Shown: one piece after another, positions 42,599-51,811 of the stretch
How the letters are laid out: every line of letters starts with the position of its first letter
How positions within the stretch are numbered: the first letter of the stretch is position 1
Assembly (NCBI GenBank): GCA_039029315.1
Contig: JBCCGK010000066.1
Span: forward strand, 1-64,000
DNA: 64,000 nucleotides
Source: JBCCCJ01 sp039029315
GTDB lineage: Bacteria > Bacteroidota > Bacteroidia > J057
Reading direction: 5' to 3'
Made by a program: the position numbers and the translations under genes
The notes under the pieces: model-generated
What the model was told of the DNA's origin: nothing
What the model saw: only the letters and a program-made list of their open reading frames with translations
Database searches by the model: none

Positions 42599-42675
42599 CC
42601 ACAAAAAACGCCCAATCTTTGGACAGATCGGACGTAAAATTTGAAATCGAATGAAAATCAGCAGAGAGTGAGGGA
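42599..42675 (-). repeat. 77-bp dispersed repeat, copy B
   Basis: Matches 33405-33481 at 69 of 77 positions. Its last 15 bp (GCAGAGAGTGAGGGA) are identical to the 3' end of the tRNA-Ser gene at 42850. It lies between the toxin gene and the tRNA. The 375-bp gap here has no gene. Confidence 0.65.
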
Positions 42676-42809
42676 TGACTTTCAGTGATCCCAGAGGGGA
42701 GGGGCGGCACAAGCAAACCCATCCCTCCTCACTGCGTTCGGGTTTTTGTATCCGGCAGTCGCTTATCAAAAACCTGGCGGCTTTTTAACACTCCTCCTGA
42801 ATACAAAAA

Positions 42810-42835
42810 CTCCTGCTTGCTATTGCTCGCAGGAG
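42810..42835 (-). terminator. Rho-independent terminator of tRNA-Ser
   Basis: On the minus strand CTCCTGC-GAGCAATAGCAA-GCAGGAG is followed by TTTTTG. It starts 15 bp after the tRNA 3' end. Confidence 0.7.
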
Positions 42836-42850
42836 GTATGGGATTACTTG

Positions 42851-42938
42851 CAGAGAGTGAGGGATTCGAACCCTCGGTACCCTTTTGAGGTACACCCGCT
42901 TTCCAGGCGAGCCCGTTCGACCACTCCGGCAACTCTCT
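42851..42938 (-). tRNA. tRNA-Ser (anticodon GGA)
   Basis: An 88-nt tRNA on the minus strand. The acceptor stem is AGAGAGT/ACTCTCT with discriminator G, the D-arm is GCCGGAGTGGTCGAACGGGC-like, the anticodon stem-loop is CTCGC-CTGGAAA-GCGGG with anticodon GGA, there is a long class II variable arm with GGTACC-type pairing, and the T-loop is GGTTCGAATCC. CCA is not encoded. The long variable arm and anticodon identify serine (UCC/UCU codons). Confidence 0.9.
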
Positions 42939-43035
42939 GTATGTGAGCACATATATGTGATCGGTTTGCAAAAGTAATATGCCGCAGCACCAATCTCAAA
43001 TTACAAGGGATGTTTTATCAAAAAAAATCACCCAG

Positions 43036-46000
43036 TCAAGACCCTGAGACAGAAGTCATTCCCTGCTCCCGGCGCTTTTGGCGAAAATGCAAAATGCGAA
43101 TTCCCAGAATTAATAGAATTACGACACTTCCAAGAAGGGTCCACAGACCTGTTCGGGAAGCTTGTAGATCTACTGGCTCCATATCTCCATAAGCCACAGG
43201 AGCAGCCCAGAAAAAGGGCGCTTTCATTCGAGGATCATATTCTTCCAGATAAGTGAGTTTTGCTTGCTGAAGCGCGACATCTTTGGTGTGACCGTTTGCC
43301 AGATTTTGATAATACTGATCCATCAGATAGGCCATCGAGGCGTCATTCACACTCCACAAAGTCGAAATAACCGATTTGGCTCCGGCATAGGTAAATGCTC
43401 TCGCCAGACTCATCACCCCTTCGCTATGGCTCAAAGCCCCCAAACCCGTCTCACACGCGCTCAGGACCACCATATCAGCATGTAGATCCATTCTGTAGAT
43501 TTCCGTTTCCGTGAGGAGGTCAGAGACTGTCACTGAATCTGTTTCAGGAGAAAAAGCAATGGTAGACACCTGAGATTCTATATCTCTGGCTTGCGCATGG
43601 GTGGCAAGATGCAAAAAGCGGTAATCAGAGGCCGCCTCCACAAAACTTGTCTTAGTCGCAGATTTTCCCACCATAGACTTGATTCCGGCAGAACGCGCAA
43701 TTTGAGAAACTTCTCTGGTGTTGAAACTTAATGGATAATACAATCCTCGAATCGATGAATCTTCCGCGAACTGTGGGAGGGGGGGGAAACTTGGCGCCCA
43801 TGCCATGAACTGCTTAGAAGCCTTGACTCTATCTCGATCTTCCAGTATTTCTGCTTGCAAAGTCGTAGAATAGGTATAGCTGATCGCATATTTCCTGAAC
43901 AGATATAGCTCCTCCACAAATGGTTCCTCCTCATGGGGTTTGCTGCTGAGTAGAAGATCGAATGGCAAATACCCCAAATAACTACTTGGGACAATCACAA
44001 GTCGGTCGATCCCTGACAGATAAGCTTCAATAGGTTGCACAAATTGCTCATATAATTCCCACCCTATCATCATCTCTTGATTGGGGGCACTTGCTTGTCT
44101 GGGAGTAGCAGGAGAATGATCGAAGATTCCTTTCCGAAAACGCCGAATCTGAAACAATAGTTGATTCTCATCATATGGCTGTGGATGGTCATCCTCCCAA
44201 TCTGACAATCGAAGAAAACCTATATCGGTTGGCGTAATCACAAACGCATAGAATCCATAGAATCCTACCGAATATTGGATCAATGCCTGCTGCTTGTCAA
44301 GCAGATGAGTTTGAATCTCCGGGATGGAAACGGTTGCAAGATTATATTTCATATAATGATAGGCCGGATACGCGATTCTAATTTGTTGCATCAATTCCTT
44401 ATAGGCCAACTCCTCCATGGAGATCCTGCTTTGGAGAGAAAATTCAGCAAGACTATCTCGCGCTAGTGAAGATTGCCGGAGGCTGAACAATTGCGTTTTC
44501 AGCTCGGTCAAGCTGTCTTGATGTCTGGATTCTTCTTCAAGAATATGCGAGGGGATATTCGCCAAGGCTTCTGCTTTGGCACCCAAAAAAGATTGCTTGA
44601 GCAGATTTGCCTGAAATTGTTCTGTGTAATGATAAGCCTCTTCCACATAATGTGCACTATCGGTCAAGACATACAATTGATACAAAACATCCTTTGCCAG
44701 TTCATATTCTGCAATCCACTCCCGGGATGAAGCAAGATCCTGTACATTGAATGTTTTTTTTGAATGGGCAAATTCAATCCACGCCAGGACAAGGTCTATC
44801 TGCATCTTCGCTGCTCGGAGGGCCGTCTCATTCCGACCATCATACAGGTATTGGTGGAAATACAAATAGGCTTTTTTGTATATTCCTTTGATTGTCCAGA
44901 CATAAGACATCATTTCTCGAGGAGGGAAAGGGGCAAAAAGACCATCTTGAGACCCGATATCCGGATGCTGACTGGCAATGATTTTCTGACCATACAAGAG
45001 AGCCGTTTCATACTTTTTTTCATACAGATTCAGTAAAAACCATCTTTCCCATACAGTATTAAACTCGTCATGACCAACAGGATACACTTGCTCAACGATT
45101 GATTCGGCTGATCGAAGATGATATCTGGCAGAATCATAGGTCCCCAAAGTGGAATAGATAGATGCCATGGACAAATGAACTTTCTCCAACACAAATAGGT
45201 TTGGATTGGCTAAGGCATCCTGAATGCCCAGAGAGAGATAAAAATAAGTAAGGGCTGAGGAATATTCTTTCCGATAAAATTGGTTTTTACCCAACAAAAA
45301 ATAATTGTGGGAAAGTGCACTACTCTTCTTCCCCAGGAGCATTTCCCTAACCCTCGCAGCTCTTTTTAGATAGGAATCAGCCAGGTCGAACTTACCTTGT
45401 AAAGAATATGCATCCCCGAGATTTGCCAACACACTTGCAACAGTCAGATCTTCCTCTTGAAACACTTGAAGAAGAATGTTGAGAGCCAATTGAAAATATT
45501 CAATGCCTGTATCCAACTCTCCTATTTGCATCTGTAATAAGGCAAAATTCTGATAAGGAGCAGCTAATTCTCGGCTAAATTTCCCCTTCAGTTTGATGCC
45601 CAAGTCAATCCCTGTCGAAAATGCTTCCTCAGACTTGATGAAGTCTCCTTGTCTTAAATAGGCGGCTCCTAATAGACTATACAGATTGGATAAAGGAAAA
45701 ACCTCTGTTGAAATATTGGATTCCAGTTCATCTATTGCTTTCTGACAGGAAGCAATGGCCTTGTCAAACTGGTGGAATCCCCCCAGATAAATTCCTCCCA
45801 GGCCCTCAAATATGTTTGCGCGCACAATTGGAGAGGCGTCCATAGAATCCGCTACGTCAAGTCCTTTCAAATAATGAACTTCAGCCTTCACAAACATTTC
45901 CTGATCTCGATAAAAATTTCCCTTATGATAAAAATGCTCTGCCCAATAAGGACTTGGAGATTCTTTGAGGATTTCCCAACTTTTCTCAAATACTTCTTCA

Positions 46001-46401
46001 GCTCTGTCGAACCGATATAGGTGTGTATTGACCTCTCCAAGATGATCATATATTTCGCCTAGAACAGGATGCTGATCGCCCAAATCCTGTACAGCCAACT
46101 CCCTTGACAAGCGAAAATAATGGCTGGAAGAGTCCATGTTGCCCATGACAAAATAATTCAACGCAAGCTCACACATCATCAGAATTGCACTATCTCGCTT
46201 TCCCTGAAGACCATAAGCTTTTCTTGCCTGAAGAAAATGATCAAGTCCGTTTTCATACCTTCCATTCATCAATTCCCACTTACCCATCTTGAGGTATTCG
46301 AATGCAGAATCTTCCGCCTGCCCATATGTCAGATGTATGCCGCCTCCTATCACGAACAAGCAAACAAACAAGACACACACCAATCGACGGACAGGATTCA
46401 T
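43036..46401 (-). CDS. TPR-CHAT protein (caspase-like protease domain)
   Basis: The start is ATG 46401, giving signal peptide MNPVRRLVCVLFVCLFVIGG; the longer frame uses TTG. The 1121-residue protein has about ten TPR repeats (roughly 30-480), a linker with coiled coil (about 580-680) and a C-terminal CHAT domain (about 760-1050). Its dyad is H935 (HLATHAQ) and C983 (LSACETGLG). A membrane helix (about 1080-1100) and basic tail (RQKRREQG) follow. CHAT proteins are caspase/separase relatives. The orientation suggests the domains face the periplasm or are exported. No partner gene is seen; the ferredoxin reductase gene is 32 bp upstream on the same strand. Confidence 0.85.
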   Translation of the reverse strand: MNPVRRLVCVLFVCLFVIGGGIHLTYGQAEDSAFEYLKMGKWELMNGRYENGLDHFLQARKAYGLQGKRDSAILMMCELALNYFVMGNMDSSSHYFRLSRELAVQDLGDQHPVLGEIYDHLGEVNTHLYRFDRAEEVFEKSWEILKESPSPYWAEHFYHKGNFYRDQEMFVKAEVHYLKGLDVADSMDASPIVRANIFEGLGGIYLGGFHQFDKAIASCQKAIDELESNISTEVFPLSNLYSLLGAAYLRQGDFIKSEEAFSTGIDLGIKLKGKFSRELAAPYQNFALLQMQIGELDTGIEYFQLALNILLQVFQEEDLTVASVLANLGDAYSLQGKFDLADSYLKRAARVREMLLGKKSSALSHNYFLLGKNQFYRKEYSSALTYFYLSLGIQDALANPNLFVLEKVHLSMASIYSTLGTYDSARYHLRSAESIVEQVYPVGHDEFNTVWERWFLLNLYEKKYETALLYGQKIIASQHPDIGSQDGLFAPFPPREMMSYVWTIKGIYKKAYLYFHQYLYDGRNETALRAAKMQIDLVLAWIEFAHSKKTFNVQDLASSREWIAEYELAKDVLYQLYVLTDSAHYVEEAYHYTEQFQANLLKQSFLGAKAEALANIPSHILEEESRHQDSLTELKTQLFSLRQSSLARDSLAEFSLQSRISMEELAYKELMQQIRIAYPAYHYMKYNLATVSIPEIQTHLLDKQQALIQYSVGFYGFYAFVITPTDIGFLRLSDWEDDHPQPYDENQLLFQIRRFRKGIFDHSPATPRQASAPNQEMMIGWELYEQFVQPIEAYLSGIDRLVIVPSSYLGYLPFDLLLSSKPHEEEPFVEELYLFRKYAISYTYSTTLQAEILEDRDRVKASKQFMAWAPSFPPLPQFAEDSSIRGLYYPLSFNTREVSQIARSAGIKSMVGKSATKTSFVEAASDYRFLHLATHAQARDIESQVSTIAFSPETDSVTVSDLLTETEIYRMDLHADMVVLSACETGLGALSHSEGVMSLARAFTYAGAKSVISTLWSVNDASMAYLMDQYYQNLANGHTKDVALQQAKLTYLEEYDPRMKAPFFWAAPVAYGDMEPVDLQASRTGLWTLLGSVVILLILGIRILHFRQKRREQGMTSVSGS

Positions 46402-46433
46402 GAAGCTGTGATTAGAATTTATCAATAGATTCT

Positions 46434-47528
46434 CTATTCGAAACGAACTGACACATCATCCGTTACAGGATGAGCCTGGCAACTGAGGATATATCCCTCA
46501 TCCAATTCCACTTGGCTCAAGCCAGTTGTCTCTTCCATACGCACCTCTCCAGAAACAAGTTTTGCCATACAACTGCTACAAATTCCTGCCATACAGGCAT
46601 ATGGAGGGTCAAGATTCGCTTCAATAGCAGCATCCAGGATACTCTGTCCTGGCTTTACAGTCAGCAGATGTTCTTCTCCCTGAATTTGAAGGGTGATGTC
46701 ATGAGCAGTCTCTGGAGGTGTGGATGTTTCTGTTGCGACTACCTCTTCCCGATACACTTTATCAAACTCAGCCTCCGTCGGAACTGGGGCAGCAAACCAT
46801 TCTCGATGAACATCAGATGGGTTAACAGCATGTAAATCAAACGCATGCTCAGCGGCATCCATCAGGCCAGCAGGCCCACAAAGATAATATTGCTTGCGAT
46901 GCTCATCCGTCATGAACAAATCCGAAATCCAGCTGTAAATCCTATTCTTATCCAACCTCCCACTTGGTCCAGACCAATTCGATGGTGGCTGGGTCAGGCT
47001 ATGGCGAATAAACAGGCGACTATCATAGGCGTGTCTTAAGCGCTCCAGTTCTTCTCGAAAAATAATGGAAGAGCTAGTCCGATTGCCATACCACAAGTAC
47101 ACCACACTTAAGGGTTCCCCATGAAGAATGGTAGCCAGAATTGACATCAGCGGCGTAATCCCACTTCCGCCACCAATCAAGACATAACAACGCCCTCGAT
47201 CTACTTCGGGCACAAAAACAAACCCGCCCATCGGACGCATTACTTCCAGTCGATCTCCTACGCGCACATGATCCCGGAGATAATTCGACACCTTGCCCCC
47301 TTCTACTCGCTTGATGGTGATGCATAGTTGTTCATCTACCAAAGGCGAACTGGACAGAGAATATGCACGTCGGTATTCGGTCCCGTCAATCACAATTTTC
47401 ACTGTCAAATATTGTCCAGCCTGATAGGATAACCAATCTGGATTCTCAGGTCGCAATCGGATGGTATAGGCTTCAGATGTTTCGTCTCGAATTTCCTCAA
47501 TTTGCAGGGCAATAAAATACTTGGACAT
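46434..47528 (-). CDS. Ferredoxin-type oxidoreductase (PaaE-like)
   Basis: This 364-residue flavo-iron-sulfur protein has an FAD-binding barrel with R54-A-Y-S-L-S, a NAD(P)H domain (YVLIGGGSGITPLMSIL and the C-terminal YYLCGPAGLMD) and a plant-type 2Fe-2S domain with cluster ligands C312, C317, C320 and C350. The arrangement is that of PaaE and related phenylacetyl-CoA epoxidase/hydroxylase reductases, but no oxygenase gene is nearby. It may pass electrons from NADPH to an unlinked oxygenase or desaturase. It has a good RBS (AGGAG) before ATG 47528. Confidence 0.88.
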   Translation of the reverse strand: MSKYFIALQIEEIRDETSEAYTIRLRPENPDWLSYQAGQYLTVKIVIDGTEYRRAYSLSSSPLVDEQLCITIKRVEGGKVSNYLRDHVRVGDRLEVMRPMGGFVFVPEVDRGRCYVLIGGGSGITPLMSILATILHGEPLSVVYLWYGNRTSSSIIFREELERLRHAYDSRLFIRHSLTQPPSNWSGPSGRLDKNRIYSWISDLFMTDEHRKQYYLCGPAGLMDAAEHAFDLHAVNPSDVHREWFAAPVPTEAEFDKVYREEVVATETSTPPETAHDITLQIQGEEHLLTVKPGQSILDAAIEANLDPPYACMAGICSSCMAKLVSGEVRMEETTGLSQVELDEGYILSCQAHPVTDDVSVRFE

Positions 47529-47566
47529 ACACTCCTCTTTGTAACACTATCTGATACATGTTCTTG

Positions 47567-47574
47567 CAAAAATA
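47567..47574 (-). promoter_or_regulatory. Candidate -7 element of the ferredoxin-reductase gene
   Basis: TATTTTTG on the minus strand is a full match to the Bacteroidota TAnnTTTG element, 39-46 bp ahead of the start codon. I do not see a clear -33 partner. Confidence 0.35.
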
Positions 47575-47646
47575 CGCTTTCTTTCTCAACATCCACCATC
47601 TCTGCTCGTACAATCAAACAGACATCAGAAGATCAAAAACAAATAT

Positions 47647-48945
47647 ATGAAAGCAGTCATTCCCAAAACGAACTTGCCTCGCGTCCTCATCATTGGTGGT
47701 GGATTTGGAGGCATCACACTGGCCAAAGCACTCAAGAAAGCTCCCTTTCAGGTTGTGATGTTTGATCGCAACAATTACCACACCTTCCAGCCGCTTCTCT
47801 ATCAGGTAGCAACCGGCGGATTAGAACCAGATTCCATCGCATTTCCACTCCGAAAAATCTTCTCCAAGCAAGACAATTTCATCTTCCGAATGGCAGAAGT
47901 AGAGGAAGTGGATACAGTTCGAAAAACGGTACATACCTCAATTGGAGAAGTCCGATATGACTATCTCGTTATTTCCACTGGGAGCAAAACCAATTTCTTC
48001 GGAAATGAGGGACTGGAGGAGAACGCTGTGGGCATGAAAACCATCCCGGAATCATTGGATCTCAGAAGCCTCACACTTCAGAATTTTGAGAAAGCCCTGC
48101 AAACGCCTGACGGGGAAGATGCCGAAACCCTCATGAAATTCGTTGTAGTCGGTGGTGGCCCAACAGGAGTCGAAACTGCTGGTGCCCTGGCAGAACTCAA
48201 GCGCCATGTACTGCCAAGCGATTATCCAGAGCTTGATTTGAGACAGATGGAAATTCACCTGATTGAGGCCAGCGACAGATTGTTGGCAGGGATGACTGAC
48301 CAATCTGGAGAAGATGCCAAATCCGCTCTGGAAAAAATGGGCGTCCACGTTTGGCTCAATACCATGGTTACCAATTATGATGGCGAACGGCTCCACACCA
48401 GCAGAGAACAAGAATTCGAAGCCTCTACTGTGATCTGGGCTGCTGGGGTAACCGGAAGTCTGATTCCCGGTATAGATGCGGAACTCGTCGAACGGGGACG
48501 CCTGAGAGTAGACAGCTACAATCGAGTCCAAAGTTATAATGATGTGTTTGCCATTGGTGATGTAGCCTTGATGAAGACAGAAGACTATCCTGATGGACAT
48601 CCACAGGTAGCACCTGCGGCCATGCAAATGGGAGACAACCTCGCCAAAAACCTCATCAAATTGCATGAAAGTGAAGGGGAAGTCGTCCAGGAATTTGTCT
48701 ACTTCGACAAAGGATCTATGGCAACAATCGGCCGAAACAAAGCAGTCGTAGATTTCCGCAACATGCACCTCAAAGGCTGGATCGCCTGGCTTGCCTGGAT
48801 GTTTATCCACCTCTTATTCCTCATTGGTTTCCGCAACAAACTTGTCGTCTTTATCAACTGGGTCTGGAGTTATCTGACATATGACAAGGGAACCCGAGTA
48901 ATCATCCGTCCTTTCAAAAGAAAGAAAAGGAAAGTAAGCAGGTGA
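47647..48945 (+). CDS. ndh: Type II NADH dehydrogenase (NDH-2)
   Basis: This 432-residue flavoprotein has two Rossmann motifs: GGGFGG at 17-22 for FAD and VVVGGGPTGVETAG (about 165-180) for NADH. FQPLLYQVATGGL is the typical NDH-2 quinone-site loop. A C-terminal amphipathic/hydrophobic membrane segment (WLAWMFIHLLFLIGFRNKLVVFINW) and a basic tail follow. It oxidises NADH and reduces quinone without pumping protons. It is divergent from the ferredoxin reductase gene. Confidence 0.9.
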   Translation: MKAVIPKTNLPRVLIIGGGFGGITLAKALKKAPFQVVMFDRNNYHTFQPLLYQVATGGLEPDSIAFPLRKIFSKQDNFIFRMAEVEEVDTVRKTVHTSIGEVRYDYLVISTGSKTNFFGNEGLEENAVGMKTIPESLDLRSLTLQNFEKALQTPDGEDAETLMKFVVVGGGPTGVETAGALAELKRHVLPSDYPELDLRQMEIHLIEASDRLLAGMTDQSGEDAKSALEKMGVHVWLNTMVTNYDGERLHTSREQEFEASTVIWAAGVTGSLIPGIDAELVERGRLRVDSYNRVQSYNDVFAIGDVALMKTEDYPDGHPQVAPAAMQMGDNLAKNLIKLHESEGEVVQEFVYFDKGSMATIGRNKAVVDFRNMHLKGWIAWLAWMFIHLLFLIGFRNKLVVFINWVWSYLTYDKGTRVIIRPFKRKKRKVSR

Positions 48946-49006
48946 TGTTCATCTAGATAAAGAGGAGATGCAATTCTGACAAAGTCGGCCTTGCACAGAT
49001 AGCTTG

Positions 49007-50077
49007 TCATCTGATCTTGAAGCGTGCAAAGATTTTTTGCCACCAGGAAAGCGGAATTGCTTCCTCCTCCCTGACCAAATCGGGTAGATAGCTATAGTGT
49101 TCAAGGGTTTGGGTTCCGCCACAAAATGGACAAAGGACTCCCGAATGCAGCTTCCCCTTTTCTATCAACTCAGAAGGTGCTTGAAGCAATCCCTCAAATC
49201 CGCAACACTGACAAGGAGTGATGGACCACTCTCTTCGTTCGGCCAGATAGAGGGCGGACACATGAAAAAAAGCTTGTCTGGCTTCACTCCATTGAAGGTG
49301 AATGACATCTTGATAGAGTGCTTCCTTCTCGGAGGATTCAGGATGAATAACAAGCCCTTGCCAAATATCGTCTTGATGGCCAAGAAGTCTTACCCACAGC
49401 TTGCGCATCGGTCGAGGCTCTTGGTTCAAATCAGAGGTCCAAAGTGGAATCTCATCTGGATGTTCTGGGTGAGACTGTCCCAATATTCTGGGGTCAGACT
49501 TCCAACTGTCCATCTCTATCTGTTCTTTCTGCTCACTTTCTGGTACAGATAACGCTTGTGGGCCAGAGACAAACAATTCTGGCAAATCTCCTCCGATCAC
49601 CCCACTTTGTGCCAGGCTTGTTGTCAATGCCTGTTCTACCACAGTCCCGGATTGAAAAAACTGACTCCATTTCGCTCGGACGTATGGGGGAAGTGTCGCT
49701 TCATTGTGAAGCATCACGAGTAGATACAGGCCTTTTTTTCCCATAACTGCATGATTGAGGCTGGAGCGAAGTGTGGCTCCCTCCTTCATTTGCTCAATCA
49801 CAAAGGTTATTGAGGATGGACTTCCTGTGCTCTCCCCAATGACTTCATGCTGGATCTCCGGATGTTGATTTCGTTGTGCAATTAGTTGACGTTCCACAAT
49901 GTCAGACAATTTCATGGAAGGCACACCAGCAATCGATGTCAAACTGACTCGTGCTGCGCCTTTTTCCTGTGGCACTCTTTGAAATTCAAGCACTACAGCT
50001 CTGCCTCCTTCTTCCACCTTGGCATGAGAGATTTTCCATTGTTCATGGACCGGCCACTGCAACAAATAGGATTCCAT
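49007..50077 (-). CDS. Unknown protein with zinc-ribbon-like C-terminus
   Basis: This 356-residue cytoplasmic protein has no signal peptide. The C-terminal 90 residues hold CQCC and CPFC, about 27 residues apart, a pattern that fits a zinc ribbon (ITPCQCCGFEG ... GVLCPFCGG). The N-terminal 200 residues have alpha/beta content I cannot assign. The start codon abuts the TGA of the preceding gene, so the two are translated together. No function is proposed. Confidence 0.6.
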   Translation of the reverse strand: MESYLLQWPVHEQWKISHAKVEEGGRAVVLEFQRVPQEKGAARVSLTSIAGVPSMKLSDIVERQLIAQRNQHPEIQHEVIGESTGSPSSITFVIEQMKEGATLRSSLNHAVMGKKGLYLLVMLHNEATLPPYVRAKWSQFFQSGTVVEQALTTSLAQSGVIGGDLPELFVSGPQALSVPESEQKEQIEMDSWKSDPRILGQSHPEHPDEIPLWTSDLNQEPRPMRKLWVRLLGHQDDIWQGLVIHPESSEKEALYQDVIHLQWSEARQAFFHVSALYLAERREWSITPCQCCGFEGLLQAPSELIEKGKLHSGVLCPFCGGTQTLEHYSYLPDLVREEEAIPLSWWQKIFARFKIR

Positions 50078-51607
50078 TCAGGAGAGATTAGTGGTAGAGG
50101 ATGAGGAATGAATGTTGTGTGGGTGAGACTCCAGGATGTCCAACAAGAGGGGGTAATATGATCTCCTTGCAGCTTTGGCTTGTATCCAGACATCAAAGCG
50201 AATCAGTTCTGCGCCCATTGGTTTCCAGGGAATTTCTTTCAACTCCCCCAACAAGGCTTTCATTTCCGGGCTTTGGGTATGATAATCGAAAGACTGTCGG
50301 TCCAGCAAGGCAAGATATCGATATGTAATTTCTTCTCGCTTAGTGCCTGGATATTTGGCAAGATGTTTCCGAAAGGCTTCGATCTTGGCGATTACAGTAT
50401 CTGTATGCCCTAGCTCCAACAACAACAGCATTTCCTGAATTCGCAAAGCAGAGTTCCAGCCATATTTATGCTTCAACAGTTCTTTCATCTGTCCCATTTC
50501 GGCAAGGGCCTCTTTGGTGTTTCCTTCCATATACAGCTGACAGCCACGAAGATAATATATCACTTCTTTGAGCACTGGATCAGGCGAGTCTTCCAACTGC
50601 CAATCAAGGCTACCAAAAGCAGCCTCAGACTGAGTCAGGTCTCCCCCAAGCAGACAAGCATACATCAGTACAATAGAGGCAAGCAGAAATTCCCCTTGCC
50701 TGGGAGAATAGAGCGCACAAGCAGCCTGGGCAGCCGATATGGCAGCTTGATACTGACAGGCCTGTATCTCTATCTCAGCTAAATGGACGTATGGAAGTCC
50801 AAGATTTTTTTTCTCCCCTAAAGAGGCATGGGTATGAATCAATTCTTTCAGTTCTTCCAGGACCTCTCGGGCCTGTTGGTCAGCATGAATTGCTGTGAAA
50901 TAGGAGATTCTCAACACCAGATAGTCAAGATGTGTTCGAAGATTGTAACTATGTTCCAGCTGACTTTCCAATTCCTTGATCCCACTCTTCAAGAATGAGG
51001 GATGGTCAGACGCATCGACAAATTGATAGAACTGTCTCAACCTGACCCGGTCCATCCATTCTCTTCCCTTCATATCGGATTCCCATTGTTGCCTGAGTTG
51101 AAAAATGTCTCCATTCAGGATATCAAACCCTTCTTCTCTTCCTGTCCCCAGTTGGCGGAGGTACAACAGTGCCTGAAGTCTCAAATGAGGAGCAGAAGCA
51201 GATTCTGCCTCTTTTGCGCATCTTCTCAAGAGTTCTTCTGCATGTGAGATCAATCCTCTTTGTTTCAAGAGCAGTGCATGACTCAATAATTTGTGAAGAT
51301 GAATCTCACTAAATGCCAAAGGATCATCTTTGAGATCAGCTTGATTTTGAAGGGTGGCACTCAAACTCAATAGTTCCAGCATCTTGTCAAGGAGACGGGA
51401 CTTGAGCATGATAAAGGCTTTTGAGCGAGGATCGCCATAAAGGCTCATGGCCATGGCTCGATTGTCGAGTGTAGGATCCTTTTCAAGCTTTTTCAGCAGC
51501 ATCAAAGCTTTATTTTCCCCTTTGCTATGGAAAGCAGTCAGGTAATTTTTTAGGTTGCGGCGTTCCGTCCGGGATAGGGATTGATAGATGTCTTTGATTC
51601 GGTCCAC
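50078..51607 (-). CDS. Unknown helical repeat protein (TPR-like)
   Basis: This 509-residue, strongly helical cytoplasmic protein starts at GTG 51607. Segments such as ALLYLRQLGTGREEG, YVHLAEIEIQACQYQAAISAAQAAC and EVIYYLRGCQLYMEGNTKEALAEM are TPR-like. The first 60 residues (TERRNLKNYLTAFHSKGENKALMLLKKL) look like a separate helical domain. I do not recognise a named family. It is coupled to the zinc-ribbon-like protein downstream and divergent from the M3 peptidase gene. Confidence 0.6.
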   Translation of the reverse strand: MDRIKDIYQSLSRTERRNLKNYLTAFHSKGENKALMLLKKLEKDPTLDNRAMAMSLYGDPRSKAFIMLKSRLLDKMLELLSLSATLQNQADLKDDPLAFSEIHLHKLLSHALLLKQRGLISHAEELLRRCAKEAESASAPHLRLQALLYLRQLGTGREEGFDILNGDIFQLRQQWESDMKGREWMDRVRLRQFYQFVDASDHPSFLKSGIKELESQLEHSYNLRTHLDYLVLRISYFTAIHADQQAREVLEELKELIHTHASLGEKKNLGLPYVHLAEIEIQACQYQAAISAAQAACALYSPRQGEFLLASIVLMYACLLGGDLTQSEAAFGSLDWQLEDSPDPVLKEVIYYLRGCQLYMEGNTKEALAEMGQMKELLKHKYGWNSALRIQEMLLLLELGHTDTVIAKIEAFRKHLAKYPGTKREEITYRYLALLDRQSFDYHTQSPEMKALLGELKEIPWKPMGAELIRFDVWIQAKAARRSYYPLLLDILESHPHNIHSSSSTTNLS

Positions 51608-51811
51608 GAAGCAAGAAGGTAGAATCTGTTCTCAGCCTAAGGTTAGAATTATTTGTTCACAATCGCAACAGAAAGCTATTCAATTATGCAACTGGAGGAC
51701 TTTTTTTCTCTTTTTTAGAAAAAACCTTCTCTCTAACTTGTCAGGAAAACCAGGAGGAAACTTCTGTCCGCGATGCTTTTTTTGTAGTTTCGCAGAATTA
51801 GAAAAAATGCT

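Noticed and set aside
48052..48810. 252-codon minus-strand open frame
   Set aside because: It is the antisense of the NDH-2 gene, produced by codon bias.
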